Part shown: positions 1-6,107 of the stretch, one piece after another
How positions within the stretch are numbered: position 1 is the stretch's first letter
How the letters are laid out: each line of letters starts with the position of its first letter
DNA from: Promethearchaeota archaeon
GTDB lineage: Archaea > Asgardarchaeota > Lokiarchaeia > Sigynarchaeales > SOKP01
Direction of reading: 5' to 3'
DNA: 10,965 bases
NCBI GenBank assembly: GCA_004524425.1
Contig: SDNN01000086.1
Location: 1-10,965 of the forward strand
Position numbers and translations under genes: made by a program
The notes under the pieces: generated by a model
Database searches by the model: none
The model's input: only the letters and a program-made list of their open reading frames with translations
What the model was told of the DNA's origin: nothing

Positions 1-1120
1 ATTCGATGGTAAGATTTTTTTTTAACTCTTCAGCTAGCACGCCTAACTTATTTGCCATTGCCGTTATTTCTTCCATTGAGGCCGTCTGTTCTTCCGTTGA
101 TGCACTGATACCTTCCATCGAAGCGGTTGCTGCTTGAATTTTATTGATAATTAACTCAATTTTTTGACCAGTATTGGATACAGCAGATTTAGATTCCTCT
201 GCCAACTTTCGGACCTCATCAGCAACCACCGCGAATCCCCTTCCATGTTCCCCGGCCCTTCCAGCTTCTATACTCGCATTTAAGGCAAGTAAATTCGTCT
301 GATCGGCTATACTTTTGATCAAGATCATCACTTTATGCATTTCATCAGTGGATGCCATTACTGCTTGCGTTTCCTGATTTATTTCTTGTATTGTAGAAGA
401 TATTTCTTCAGATGATGCATTTACTTCGCTAGCACTCGCAGCCAATTCCGTGGCCATATTGGACGTATCTATACTTACGTTTTGTGCTGTATTTATGACT
501 TTTTTCAGAGTATTCATTGACTCGTTTAGTTGTAATTCAATGTTAGCAACAATACCACCTATTAAAAGTATAGATATATATACTGTAGCAATGGCATTAC
601 CCAAAAACAATGCAAATTCTAATTCAAAATAAGGATTCAATTGAAGTATGAGTCCTGCTACGGCAGTCATTGCACATGCCATGAATAATAACTTTATTGT
701 TGATTTTGTTTTTAAATAAATCCGTAATAACATTATTACTGCGAGAGCTAGCAAAATAATCAAGAAAATTTGCATGGCTATCACTAATGGGCTCACAACG
801 ACAGCCGCAAGAGTTGACTTAGATAATTTTGCATTCTTATGAACAGTTTTTATGAATAATTTGTAGTAGTCAAGAAATGCGGCGAAGAATATACAAAACG
901 CTGCTATGACAAAAAAGCCCACACCAATGAATTGATAGACGATATCAACGAACTGAAAGAGATAAAAAGCATTTCCGATAGAAAATGTTACATAAATTGG
1001 TAAATATTTAAACAATTCCTTTCTACGTAAACAAGCAATTCCAAAAACCACGCCCCCAATAGCCAATAATATTGCATTTATAATCAAAATCGAAATTATA
1101 GCGTCAACTATGCTTGCCAT
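1..1120 (-). CDS. Methyl-accepting chemotaxis protein, membrane-anchored (3' end cut by window edge)
   Basis: Chemoreceptor that would pass a signal to the CheA/CheW array. The reading frame is open from an ATG at 1118-1120 to the left edge (373 codons, no stop), and only a few residues should be missing. The hairpin tip is unmistakable: residues 271-308 begin [20 protein letters not shown] and continue with [14 protein letters not shown]. Glu pairs typical of methylation sites lie at 238-239 (ASSEEI) and 343-352 ([10 protein letters not shown]). Residues 1-192 are hydrophobic, with stretches near 8-30, 40-58, 62-84, 103-132, 143-160 and 170-192. No extracellular ligand domain and no clear HAMP domain are visible. 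The cytoplasmic part is only about 175 residues, the size of the shortest signalling classes. A GGGGA at 1126-1130 (reverse strand) may serve as ribosome binding site. No che genes are in view. The family call is sure; the ligand is unknown. Confidence 0.95.
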   Translation of the reverse strand, partial: MASIVDAIISILIINAILLAIGGVVFGIACLRRKELFKYLPIYVTFSIGNAFYLFQFVDIVYQFIGVGFFVIAAFCIFFAAFLDYYKLFIKTVHKNAKLSKSTLAAVVVSPLVIAMQIFLIILLALAVIMLLRIYLKTKSTIKLLFMACAMTAVAGLILQLNPYFELEFALFLGNAIATVYISILLIGGIVANIELQLNESMNTLKKVINTAQNVSIDTSNMATELAASASEVNASSEEISSTIQEINQETQAVMASTDEMHKVMILIKSIADQTNLLALNASIEAGRAGEHGRGFAVVADEVRKLAEESKSAVSNTGQKIELIINKIQAATASMEGISASTEEQTASMEEITAMANKLGVLAEELKKNLTIE

Positions 1121-1160
1121 ATTATCCCCAATATAGTTGTTATACTCTAATTAAATGAAC

Positions 1161-1174
1161 GTTTTTATACTAAA
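1161..1174 (-). promoter_or_regulatory. Probable TATA-box promoter of the chemoreceptor gene
   Basis: Read on the minus strand this is TTTAGTATAAAAAC, a good archaeal TATA-like element. Its centre lies about 47 nt upstream of the ATG, so a start of transcription about 25 nt downstream of it would leave a leader of roughly 20 nt containing the GGGGA. Assigned by eye. Confidence 0.45.
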
Positions 1175-1283
1175 GTAAATACCTAATAAAATACACTTAT
1201 TTAAATTATTTTAGTAACTACATTTTTGCCATGATTAGAACAATTAGTGTTGATTTAAATGCGGGCACCATTGATTTGTATAA

Positions 1284-1293
1284 AACCATGGTT
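1284..1293. repeat. 10-bp perfect palindrome in the divergent intergenic region
   Basis: AACCATGGTT is self-complementary and lies in the 261-bp gap between the chemoreceptor and the hydrolase, 10 bp before the hydrolase's TATA-like element. It could be a regulator site, but a 10-bp palindrome can occur by chance. Apart from this and the two promoters, the gap 1121-1381 holds nothing I recognise. Confidence 0.25.
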
Positions 1294-1301
1294 ATTCAGT
1301 T

Positions 1302-1314
1302 CTTCTTATAAAAT
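1302..1314 (+). promoter_or_regulatory. Probable TATA-box promoter of the epoxide-hydrolase-like gene
   Basis: TTCTTATAAAATT resembles an archaeal TATA box. It predicts a transcript start near 1335 and a leader of about 45 nt. No convincing Shine-Dalgarno precedes the ATG at 1382. A four-codon frame (1371-1385) overlaps that start; it is probably incidental. Confidence 0.4.
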
Positions 1315-1381
1315 TAAAACTGAATATTAAAATAAAAAACAAGATTTGAAAGACTAAAGAATACAAAAAAATGATGTTTCA

Positions 1382-2248
1382 ATGACTTTATTTGACGAAA
1401 TCGAAGAAACTTTTATTAAGATTAATGATATAAAACTTCATGCTATTATAATCGGTTCTGGAGAGCCTTTAATTCTCTTGCATGGGTTTCCAGAATTCTG
1501 GTATTGCTGGAAAGATATCATTCCTGGACTAAAACATGGATTTAAAATGATCATTCCAGACATGAGAGGATATAACCTTTCTGATAAACCTAAAGGGGTA
1601 GAGAATTACACCTTAGATCTTTTAGTGGAGGATATCAAAGGTCTATGCGAAGCGTTAGAACTGGATAAATTTTATCTCGCTGGTCACGACTGGGGAGGAG
1701 TTGTAGCTTGGGGCTTCGCTGAAAAATATCCCGAGTTACTAAAGAAATTAATTATCTTAAATGCTCCTCATCCCATAATATTTCGCAACCTTCTCATGAA
1801 AAATAAAGACAAGGCTCAAAGGAAGGCAAGTGGGTATATTTTTAAATTTTTACAACCTGGAGGAGAGACGTTTCTTTTCGAAAAGGACTTTCAAGCATTA
1901 AAGCTTGCTGTGTTTGGAATGGCACGAAACAAGGAAGCCTTTAATGATTTTGATAAACAGAAGTATGTAGAAGCGTGGTCTCAACCGGGAGCAATTACTG
2001 CAGCGGTTAATTATTATCGAGCATCCGTAGGAGAAAGAGCTAAGATGGATGAATGGACAGGAATTATTAAAGTCCCTACTCTGGTGATTCATGGAATGAA
2101 AGATATGGCCTTAACTCCTAAGATTTTGGTTGGTTTAGAAGAATTTGTGGAGGATTTAACAATCATGAAAAGTGAAAATTCTTCTCATTGGATACTGGTA
2201 GATGACCCCAAATTAGTGATTTCTAGTATTTTAGATTTTATAAGTTAA
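1382..2248 (+). CDS. Alpha/beta hydrolase, epoxide-hydrolase-like
   Basis: A soluble alpha/beta-hydrolase-fold enzyme of 288 residues, a normal length for the epoxide hydrolase/haloalkane dehalogenase group. The oxyanion-hole motif HGFP is at 34-37, followed by a W40/W43 region. The nucleophile elbow GHDWGG puts Asp103 as nucleophile, which excludes ordinary Ser esterases. The acid is probably Asp241 (GMKD) and the base His269 (SSHW). The cap region (about 130-225) has Tyr152 and Tyr212 (NYYR, compare NWYR in soluble epoxide hydrolases); two cap tyrosines that activate the epoxide are characteristic of that family, which favours epoxide hydrolase over dehalogenase. There is no signal peptide, so it should be cytoplasmic. 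It is the first gene of a rightward pair, with a hypothetical gene 106 bp behind. The natural substrate cannot be read from the sequence. Confidence 0.88.
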   Translation: MTLFDEIEETFIKINDIKLHAIIIGSGEPLILLHGFPEFWYCWKDIIPGLKHGFKMIIPDMRGYNLSDKPKGVENYTLDLLVEDIKGLCEALELDKFYLAGHDWGGVVAWGFAEKYPELLKKLIILNAPHPIIFRNLLMKNKDKAQRKASGYIFKFLQPGGETFLFEKDFQALKLAVFGMARNKEAFNDFDKQKYVEAWSQPGAITAAVNYYRASVGERAKMDEWTGIIKVPTLVIHGMKDMALTPKILVGLEEFVEDLTIMKSENSSHWILVDDPKLVISSILDFIS

Positions 2249-2257
2249 AACAATCAT

Positions 2258-2266
2258 ATTTATATC
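2258..2266 (+). promoter_or_regulatory. Possible TATA element before the hypothetical gene at 2355
   Basis: ATTTATATC just behind the hydrolase stop would place a transcript start near 2290. It is one of several AT-rich candidates in the 106-bp gap, so it is a weak call. Read-through from the hydrolase is equally possible. Confidence 0.22.
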
Positions 2267-2354
2267 GGTAATCCTTCTTGATCTTACCAACAGACTTAAA
2301 AAGTAACTTTTAACTGATAAGAAAAACTACTAAAATTGTAAAAAAAATTTAAGC

Positions 2355-2816
2355 ATGACTGATAAAGAATATAGTTGGACCGTTAAACTCGATTGGCTTA
2401 ATATTCTGAATTATTTAGGACTTAATTCGATTAAAGAAATTCCAGAACTCAAGCGAAGAAAGGCCATTAAAAAACTAACCCGATCATTCGGAAGCGATGG
2501 CTTATTAGAGTTTGAACCTTCCGAATTAGAAAGATTAGTTGCCGAAGAACTACGAGACTTAATGAAAAAAGAATTAGCCATGAGAGAAAGAGAGCAAGAA
2601 CGGATCAAAAAGGAATTTCAGGATAAGTTCATCCCTTTTAAACGTGGAGGGATCATTAAACTAGATCCAAAAGACTTGAAGGATCTTGATATCGATCCAA
2701 GCAACCCAGAAGATCTAATTAAAGCTTTTAAAAAAATAATGGGTGATAAGGATAAGGATGATGAAAAGGACAAGGATCCTAATTTTTATGAAGATAAAGA
2801 TGGGTATTATATCTAA
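2355..2816 (+). CDS. Hypothetical charged protein, no family recognised
   Basis: I do not recognise this 153-residue protein. Three parts can be seen. Residues 1-30 contain aromatic and hydrophobic residues (W8, W14, L15, I17, L18). Residues 31-92 are very rich in Lys, Arg and Glu and look like long amphipathic helices, with a likely coiled coil at about 56-90. Residues 93-129 alternate charged and hydrophobic positions around repeated Asp-Pro turns (LDPKD, IDPSNPED). The C-terminal tail from 130 is almost entirely Asp and Lys, ending GYYI. There is no signal peptide or membrane segment, so it is probably cytoplasmic. The ATG at 2355 is the first in frame and lacks a Shine-Dalgarno. The codon pattern and amino-acid mix look like real coding sequence. 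It may be a lineage-specific adaptor or nucleic-acid-associated protein, but that is a guess. Confidence 0.75.
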   Translation: MTDKEYSWTVKLDWLNILNYLGLNSIKEIPELKRRKAIKKLTRSFGSDGLLEFEPSELERLVAEELRDLMKKELAMREREQERIKKEFQDKFIPFKRGGIIKLDPKDLKDLDIDPSNPEDLIKAFKKIMGDKDKDDEKDKDPNFYEDKDGYYI

Positions 2817-2844
2817 TTTCTTCCACTTCACAGATTATCTATAG

Positions 2845-2891
2845 TTTTAATTTTTATGTGAAAAACCTTTCTTTTTGAAGTAAATTTTTTT
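2845..2891 (+). terminator. T-tract terminator after the rightward gene pair
   Basis: Successive T-runs (2845-2848, 2851-2855, 2872-2876 and T7 at 2885-2891) follow the stop at 2816. Archaeal transcription commonly ends at such oligo-T stretches. The call rests on composition and on the convergent gene layout. Confidence 0.45.
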
Positions 2892-2994
2892 CATGGAAAG
2901 TAATCCCTTTTCTTCACAGTATCTTCAACTTTTTGAAAATTAGTTTTAACGTCAAAATCCTCTTAGAATAGTGAAATAACTTGAGGTTTATTCG

Positions 2995-3022
2995 AAAAAA
3001 GTTTAAAAAAAAGGGAAAAAAA
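2995..3022 (-). terminator. T-tract terminator of the cdhB-cdhC unit
   Basis: On the minus strand, runs of T7, T8 and T6 (complements of 3016-3022, 3005-3012 and 2995-3000) begin about 18 nt behind the cdhC stop. This is a strong archaeal-style termination region and it faces the T-tracts of the opposing genes. Confidence 0.55.
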
Positions 3023-3040
3023 TTTTATAAATTTAATAGC

Positions 3041-4444
3041 TTACTTTTTCCTTCGCTTGGGTTGTATCTTCTTAATGATGATGGATTCGGCATGAATTTT
3101 TGCGTTCTTTAAAATGATCTTAAAGCCACCAGCTCCACCCGCCCCAGGAATGGTAAATGCTTGAGTTCCCATGGGAACCATTGCTCCTTCCTCCTCCCAT
3201 TCCTCTTCTTCTTCCTCCTCTTCCATTTCTGACCAGGTTTCCACGATAGGATGCTCTTTTTCCTTTAACCATTCTTTTAATTCATTGATGTCGCTTACTT
3301 CTTCATTGGTTGCAATCTTTGGAACCAAATCCTGAGGTAGGAATTCTGCTACTCGATCTTTTACGGTTTTATTCATCCAAACAATGGTCTCGATTCCGCC
3401 ATCATATTGCTGATATTTTGGACTCACAATATATTGAATTGATATTCCGTTAAATCCGGGCATCTGCTTACCTCCGCCAGTTTGATTTGCCATCGCACTG
3501 AATGGTAAACCATTAATCGCAACGGCACCGAAACTTCGATCCACAATACCATGCCCGTTTACTTCAGGAATGTAAAAATCAATTGCTTCAAAGCACCCGC
3601 AGGATGTATGGGGAAATTCCATGCCTGAATAGAGATAGATTCTTTCAATTTCTCCGAGAGAACGTTTCTTAATCATTTCATTTACTCCTGTATATTCCCC
3701 AGCTAAATTATCCTTGCATTCGCCAGGAGGCACCTCATAGATTGGACCCTTCGGGTCCACCTTAGCGGCGGCTCTCGCGTCAAACCAGTTAATACTCCCG
3801 CAAAGAGAAGTCCTGTCTGGTGTGATGCAGCACGCGTGAGTAGGAGCAAATGACTGGCATAAAACGCATCCATAAAACATGTCCACATCTTCATCATGAA
3901 GACCCCTTGCTCTCTCATCTCGCTTATTATAGATTTCAATTGCCATATCATAAGGCTTTTCAATCTCTTTAGCTTCTGTATAGAAGGTGACTGAAGCCTT
4001 TTCTACTATCGGTAATTCAGCCTTAAAAAGCCTGATCAATACGGCACCAAGCATTTGAAATGAATTGAATCCTTTTTCAACAGCAGTTTTACTCACTCTC
4101 AGCCAATTTGTATATCGCTGATTTAGATGCATGACTCCATTAACAAAGTTGCAAAATTCATGAATTCTTCTTTCGAATACTGCCTCTAAGTCCTCTTCTA
4201 ATTGCTTACCCGCAACTTGAACTAAAATACCAATTGGATGAGTGGAACCTTCTTCCATGTCTTTGAGATCTGGGCCCACTATTTTGACTTCTCCATCCGT
4301 GATATCCTTAACAGGAACGACCCTGCAAAGCTCAAACTTCTTCTCCATCTTTGGACCACCAAGCTCCACGTACATTTGTTTTGCTCTTATTCGTTCCCCC
4401 TCGTAGACCGGACCGACATCCACAGGTATGTCGCTAAAGCTCAT
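3041..4444 (-). CDS. cdhC: CO dehydrogenase/acetyl-CoA synthase, beta subunit (acetyl-CoA synthase, A-cluster)
   Basis: Catalyses assembly of acetyl-CoA from a methyl group, CO and CoA (or the reverse cleavage) in the Wood-Ljungdahl pathway. The 467 residues match archaeal CdhC, which lacks the N-terminal CODH-binding and middle domains of bacterial AcsB. All A-cluster ligands are visible: C193, C196, C205 and C215 for the [4Fe-4S] cluster, then C282-G-C284 for the distal nickel. Their spacing (3, 9, 10, 67, 2) equals that of Moorella AcsB C506/509/518/528/595/597, and F199 matches its active-site Phe512. The N-terminus (DIPVDVGPVYEGERIR) is typical of archaeal CdhC. Residues 408-419 are almost all Glu (with W416), followed by a Gly-rich segment and a basic end (QPKRRKK). 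It lies 57 bp behind cdhB, with GTGAGGA about 8 nt before its ATG. The enzyme is cytoplasmic and nickel dependent. Confidence 0.97.
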   Translation of the reverse strand: MSFSDIPVDVGPVYEGERIRAKQMYVELGGPKMEKKFELCRVVPVKDITDGEVKIVGPDLKDMEEGSTHPIGILVQVAGKQLEEDLEAVFERRIHEFCNFVNGVMHLNQRYTNWLRVSKTAVEKGFNSFQMLGAVLIRLFKAELPIVEKASVTFYTEAKEIEKPYDMAIEIYNKRDERARGLHDEDVDMFYGCVLCQSFAPTHACCITPDRTSLCGSINWFDARAAAKVDPKGPIYEVPPGECKDNLAGEYTGVNEMIKKRSLGEIERIYLYSGMEFPHTSCGCFEAIDFYIPEVNGHGIVDRSFGAVAINGLPFSAMANQTGGGKQMPGFNGISIQYIVSPKYQQYDGGIETIVWMNKTVKDRVAEFLPQDLVPKIATNEEVSDINELKEWLKEKEHPIVETWSEMEEEEEEEEWEEEGAMVPMGTQAFTIPGAGGAGGFKIILKNAKIHAESIIIKKIQPKRRKK

Positions 4445-4452
4445 ATTATATC

Positions 4453-4460
4453 TTCCTCAC
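4453..4460 (-). promoter_or_regulatory. Ribosome binding site of cdhC
   Basis: On the minus strand GTGAGGAA ends about 8 nt before the ATG at 4442-4444. It is a good match to the archaeal anti-Shine-Dalgarno, supports this start, and suggests translation from a cdhB-cdhC transcript. I see no strong separate promoter in the 57-bp gap. Confidence 0.55.
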
Positions 4461-4501
4461 AATTTTATTATTTTTAAGTTTTTTAATTAATTTTTAATTA
4501 T

Positions 4502-5038
4502 TCATAAATTTTCAATAACTTTTTCCAAATAATCTTTCCATTCCGCCGTATTTAAATTTGGTAGGCTGAATCTAGCGTTAGGGTGCGCATACTTATCTAG
4601 ATCGATGGTCCTCAACCAATTCGTAAAATTCTTTAATCTACTTAGGGTTTGACTCACGTAAAATACTTGATGACCACCAAAGATTGCCATTCTATATTGC
4701 CCTTTTCCATCTAAACCTTGCCATTCTTTATCGCTTAATCGATCCGTAAGATTGATCAGAGATACGTCATGAAGTTTATCAGCATCAATTTTATCCTTGA
4801 GATCCTTGTATGAATGTCCGGTTGCTACAACATCACAATCCAATTTTTTTGCTATTTCAACAAAATAATCGAACGCAAACTTACCATCTAAATTCATGTT
4901 ATCACTCAATGATTCTGAGCCAATAACAATAAGTTTCTTCTTCGGAGACTTTAAAATGTTAGCCATAACTGCTGGATCATAAACGGTTGTACCCATTTCA
5001 GGACCAGGTATGTTCGCTTTCTGATAAGGTCTTGCCAT
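4502..5038 (-). CDS. cdhB: CO dehydrogenase/acetyl-CoA synthase, epsilon subunit
   Basis: Small subunit of the archaeal CODH component (alpha2-epsilon2), thought to assist CdhA, possibly in flavin or electron transfer. The 178 residues are close to the usual length (about 170). Recognisable family segments are the N-terminal PGPEMGTTVYDPAVMANIL, then a beta strand KKLIVIGSESL (35-45) of the Rossmann-like fold, VVATGHSY (70-77), and the conserved C-terminal half with WQGLDGKGQYRMAIFGG (106-122), SRLKNF (133-138) and YAHPNARFSLPNLN (150-163). It is the first gene of the leftward unit with cdhC. A GAGG (reverse of 5052-5055) sits 13 nt before the ATG. In methanogens cdhB directly follows cdhA; here no cdhA precedes it, and the next gene upstream is divergent. 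Its partner must therefore be encoded elsewhere. Confidence 0.9.
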   Translation of the reverse strand: MARPYQKANIPGPEMGTTVYDPAVMANILKSPKKKLIVIGSESLSDNMNLDGKFAFDYFVEIAKKLDCDVVATGHSYKDLKDKIDADKLHDVSLINLTDRLSDKEWQGLDGKGQYRMAIFGGHQVFYVSQTLSRLKNFTNWLRTIDLDKYAHPNARFSLPNLNTAEWKDYLEKVIENL

Positions 5039-5213
5039 TTTTAATCAATTTCCTCTGTTTTTACTCAGAAAATTATTCTGTTTTTTAGAATATTGTTATA
5101 CTTAAACTTATTAAAAATGAAATAAAAAGATTATTTTTATCAATTTAAGTTAGAATAAGCATGATTATTATATAGCAAAGAGATGAGTCAAAGTGCGGAA
5201 AAGAGAATATTTG

Positions 5214-5229
5214 TGAGTTCAAGAACTCA
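5214..5229. repeat. Perfect inverted repeat, candidate operator
   Basis: TGAGTTC and GAACTCA are exact reverse complements separated by AA. The repeat lies between the two divergent promoters, about 65-80 bp upstream of the CooT-like TATA element. The short size, high symmetry and position fit a homodimeric regulator site. A related half, GATGAGTCAAAG, is found at 5182-5193. Function is inferred. Confidence 0.4.
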
Positions 5230-5293
5230 TTATTAAAGAATCTACAATGAATTGAACACATGAAAGATTAGAATACTTGAATAAGCATGGCAT

Positions 5294-5308
5294 CTTAAAT
5301 AAAATATA
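5294..5308 (+). promoter_or_regulatory. TATA-box promoter of the CooT-like gene
   Basis: CTTAAATAAAATATA predicts a transcript start near 5327. That leaves a short leader containing AAGGT (5328-5332), 10 nt before the ATG at 5343. Confidence 0.4.
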
Positions 5309-5342
5309 GAAGAAATTACATTAATCAAAGGTATCAAGTTAG

Positions 5343-5636
5343 ATGTGTGAGTTTAAAATAATAAGGAAGAATGATGGGTCTCAAATAATGGAAGATATTG
5401 TAGTTGTAAATTATACAGATGACCATTCACTGGTACTCAAGGACGTGTTGGGAATGGGAGAAGTATTGGATTCTGCACTCATTTTAGATGTTAATACCAT
5501 AAATCAGACATTGGTCGTGATTGAGCATCCTCTTATTAAGCAATTTCTCAGCTTAATCAAAAAATTAACCGATGATCATGCTAATAATGAGGAGATTGAC
5601 TCATTAATCGAAAAGCTTAATGAAATTAAAACATGA
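5343..5636 (+). CDS. CooT-family (nickel-binding, PF10133-like) small protein
   Basis: A 97-residue cytoplasmic protein. The N-terminus MCEFKI, the following short beta-rich domain (IVVVNYTDDHSLVLKDVLG, 19-37) and the closing strands ILDVNTINQTLVVIEH (47-62) match the small SH3-like family known as CooT or 'predicted RNA-binding protein'. In Rhodospirillum rubrum, CooT belongs to the CO dehydrogenase maturation set and binds nickel as a dimer through the conserved Cys2; that Cys2 is present here. Residues 63-97 form a helical extension (IKQFLSLIKKL, then IDSLIEKLNEI) beyond the roughly 65-residue bacterial CooT. The gene is divergent from cdhB-cdhC, whose product needs nickel, which supports a role in nickel handling. 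The family call rests on my recognition of the pattern. The nickel function is inferred, since archaeal members have also been annotated as RNA-binding. Confidence 0.72.
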   Translation: MCEFKIIRKNDGSQIMEDIVVVNYTDDHSLVLKDVLGMGEVLDSALILDVNTINQTLVVIEHPLIKQFLSLIKKLTDDHANNEEIDSLIEKLNEIKT

Positions 5637-5662
5637 TCTTGAAATGTAATAAGTAGAATGAT

Positions 5663-5672
5663 AAAAAAAAAA
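5663..5672 (-). terminator. T10 tract, probable Alba terminator
   Basis: Ten consecutive A on the plus strand are T10 on the minus strand, 53 nt behind the Alba stop codon. Such a run is a sufficient archaeal terminator. A small hairpin (CATGAT...ATCATG, 5712-5729) overlaps the Alba stop but has only six base pairs. Confidence 0.5.
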
Positions 5673-5724
5673 TAATCAAGAATATCTCCTGATTTTCTCC
5701 AGTTAAAAACTCATGATTTTACTA

Positions 5725-6018
5725 TCATGCTTTGGGTGGCAATAATTCTATCTCAATGCTTGAAACATTGCTTTTTGTGCCATCTTTATTAGTAATTTCC
5801 TCGGTTTGGATCAAGACTTCACCGTATTCTGACCCTTTAATAAAATTATTTTTTAAAATCTCTCCTACATCTACCGCACGGCTAATTGATCTGCCTCTTG
5901 CGAGTAGTTTCACGGGTCTGTTTTCATTTAATATGACCATGGCGGCCATGACATAGTTAATAGATTTTTTTCTACCAATAAAGACTTTTGAATCATCTTC
6001 ATTTTTCTTTTTTGCCAA
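5725..6018 (-). CDS. albA: DNA/RNA-binding chromatin protein Alba
   Basis: Alba coats DNA and RNA as dimers in archaea; its affinity can be tuned by lysine acetylation. The 97 residues match the family throughout: VFIGRKKSINYVMAAMVILN (12-31) aligns with IGKKPVMNYVLA of Sulfolobus Alba, placing R16/K17 at the positions of its K16/K17. KLLARGRSISRAVDVGEILK (37-56) is the signature helix segment, and the beta hairpin at 66-92 ends VSSIEIEL. The start is TTG at 6016-6018; no in-frame ATG exists before residue 24, which lies inside the fold. GGTGAT stands 4 nt before that TTG, so the start is well supported. The gene is apparently alone, convergent with the CooT-like gene. It is a housekeeping gene and says little about its neighbours. 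Confidence 0.95.
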   Translation of the reverse strand: MAKKKNEDDSKVFIGRKKSINYVMAAMVILNENRPVKLLARGRSISRAVDVGEILKNNFIKGSEYGEVLIQTEEITNKDGTKSNVSSIEIELLPPKA

Positions 6019-6022
6019 TTAT

Positions 6023-6028
6023 ATCACC
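6023..6028 (-). promoter_or_regulatory. Shine-Dalgarno that fixes the TTG start of Alba
   Basis: The minus-strand GGTGAT is a full six-base match to the archaeal 16S tail complement (AGGAGGTGAT) and is followed by ATAA and TTG. It is one of the best ribosome binding sites in the window and compensates for the weak start codon. Confidence 0.7.
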
Positions 6029-6107
6029 AATTTTCAATGCTCGTGTTATTATTATCTATTTTCTCCATTTACTCGTTTTGCTTTTCACTATTACCTTTTT
6101 TTAGAGT

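Larger units (their letters stand above)
5039..5342. promoter_or_regulatory. 304-bp divergent control region between cdhB and the CooT-like gene
   Basis: No gene is seen in this gap. It should hold both promoters. For cdhB, the minus-strand AGTATAAC (within 5093-5104) would start transcription near 5072. For the CooT-like gene, a TATA-like CTTAAATAAAATATA lies at 5294-5308. A 7+7-bp inverted repeat lies between the two at 5214-5229. No RNA structure of convincing strength was found. Confidence 0.5.

Noticed and set aside
450..632. Open frame on the plus strand of 60 codons
   Set aside because: It lies antisense within the chemoreceptor coding region, whose signalling hairpin motifs are unmistakable on the other strand.
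1371..1385. Four-codon upstream frame overlapping the hydrolase ATG
   Set aside because: It may affect translation, but it is short, lacks a ribosome site, and is expected by chance in AT-rich DNA.
3200..3230. Short tandem-like CTT/CCT repeat resembling a microsatellite
   Set aside because: It is the coding sequence of the poly-glutamate stretch of CdhC (GAA/GAG codons) and keeps the reading frame.
3703..3963. Second minus-strand frame of 86 codons and the plus-strand frame at 4238-4477
   Set aside because: Both overlap cdhC in other frames; cdhC is fully supported by its cysteine ligands, and these translations show no domain.
5712..5729. Small hairpin CATGAT-TTTACT-ATCATG over the Alba stop
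   Set aside because: Six AT-rich base pairs are too weak to claim as a terminator or RNA element; the T10 tract nearby explains termination better.
5732..5956. Plus-strand frame of 74 codons
   Set aside because: It is antisense to Alba, a certain gene with a strong ribosome binding site.
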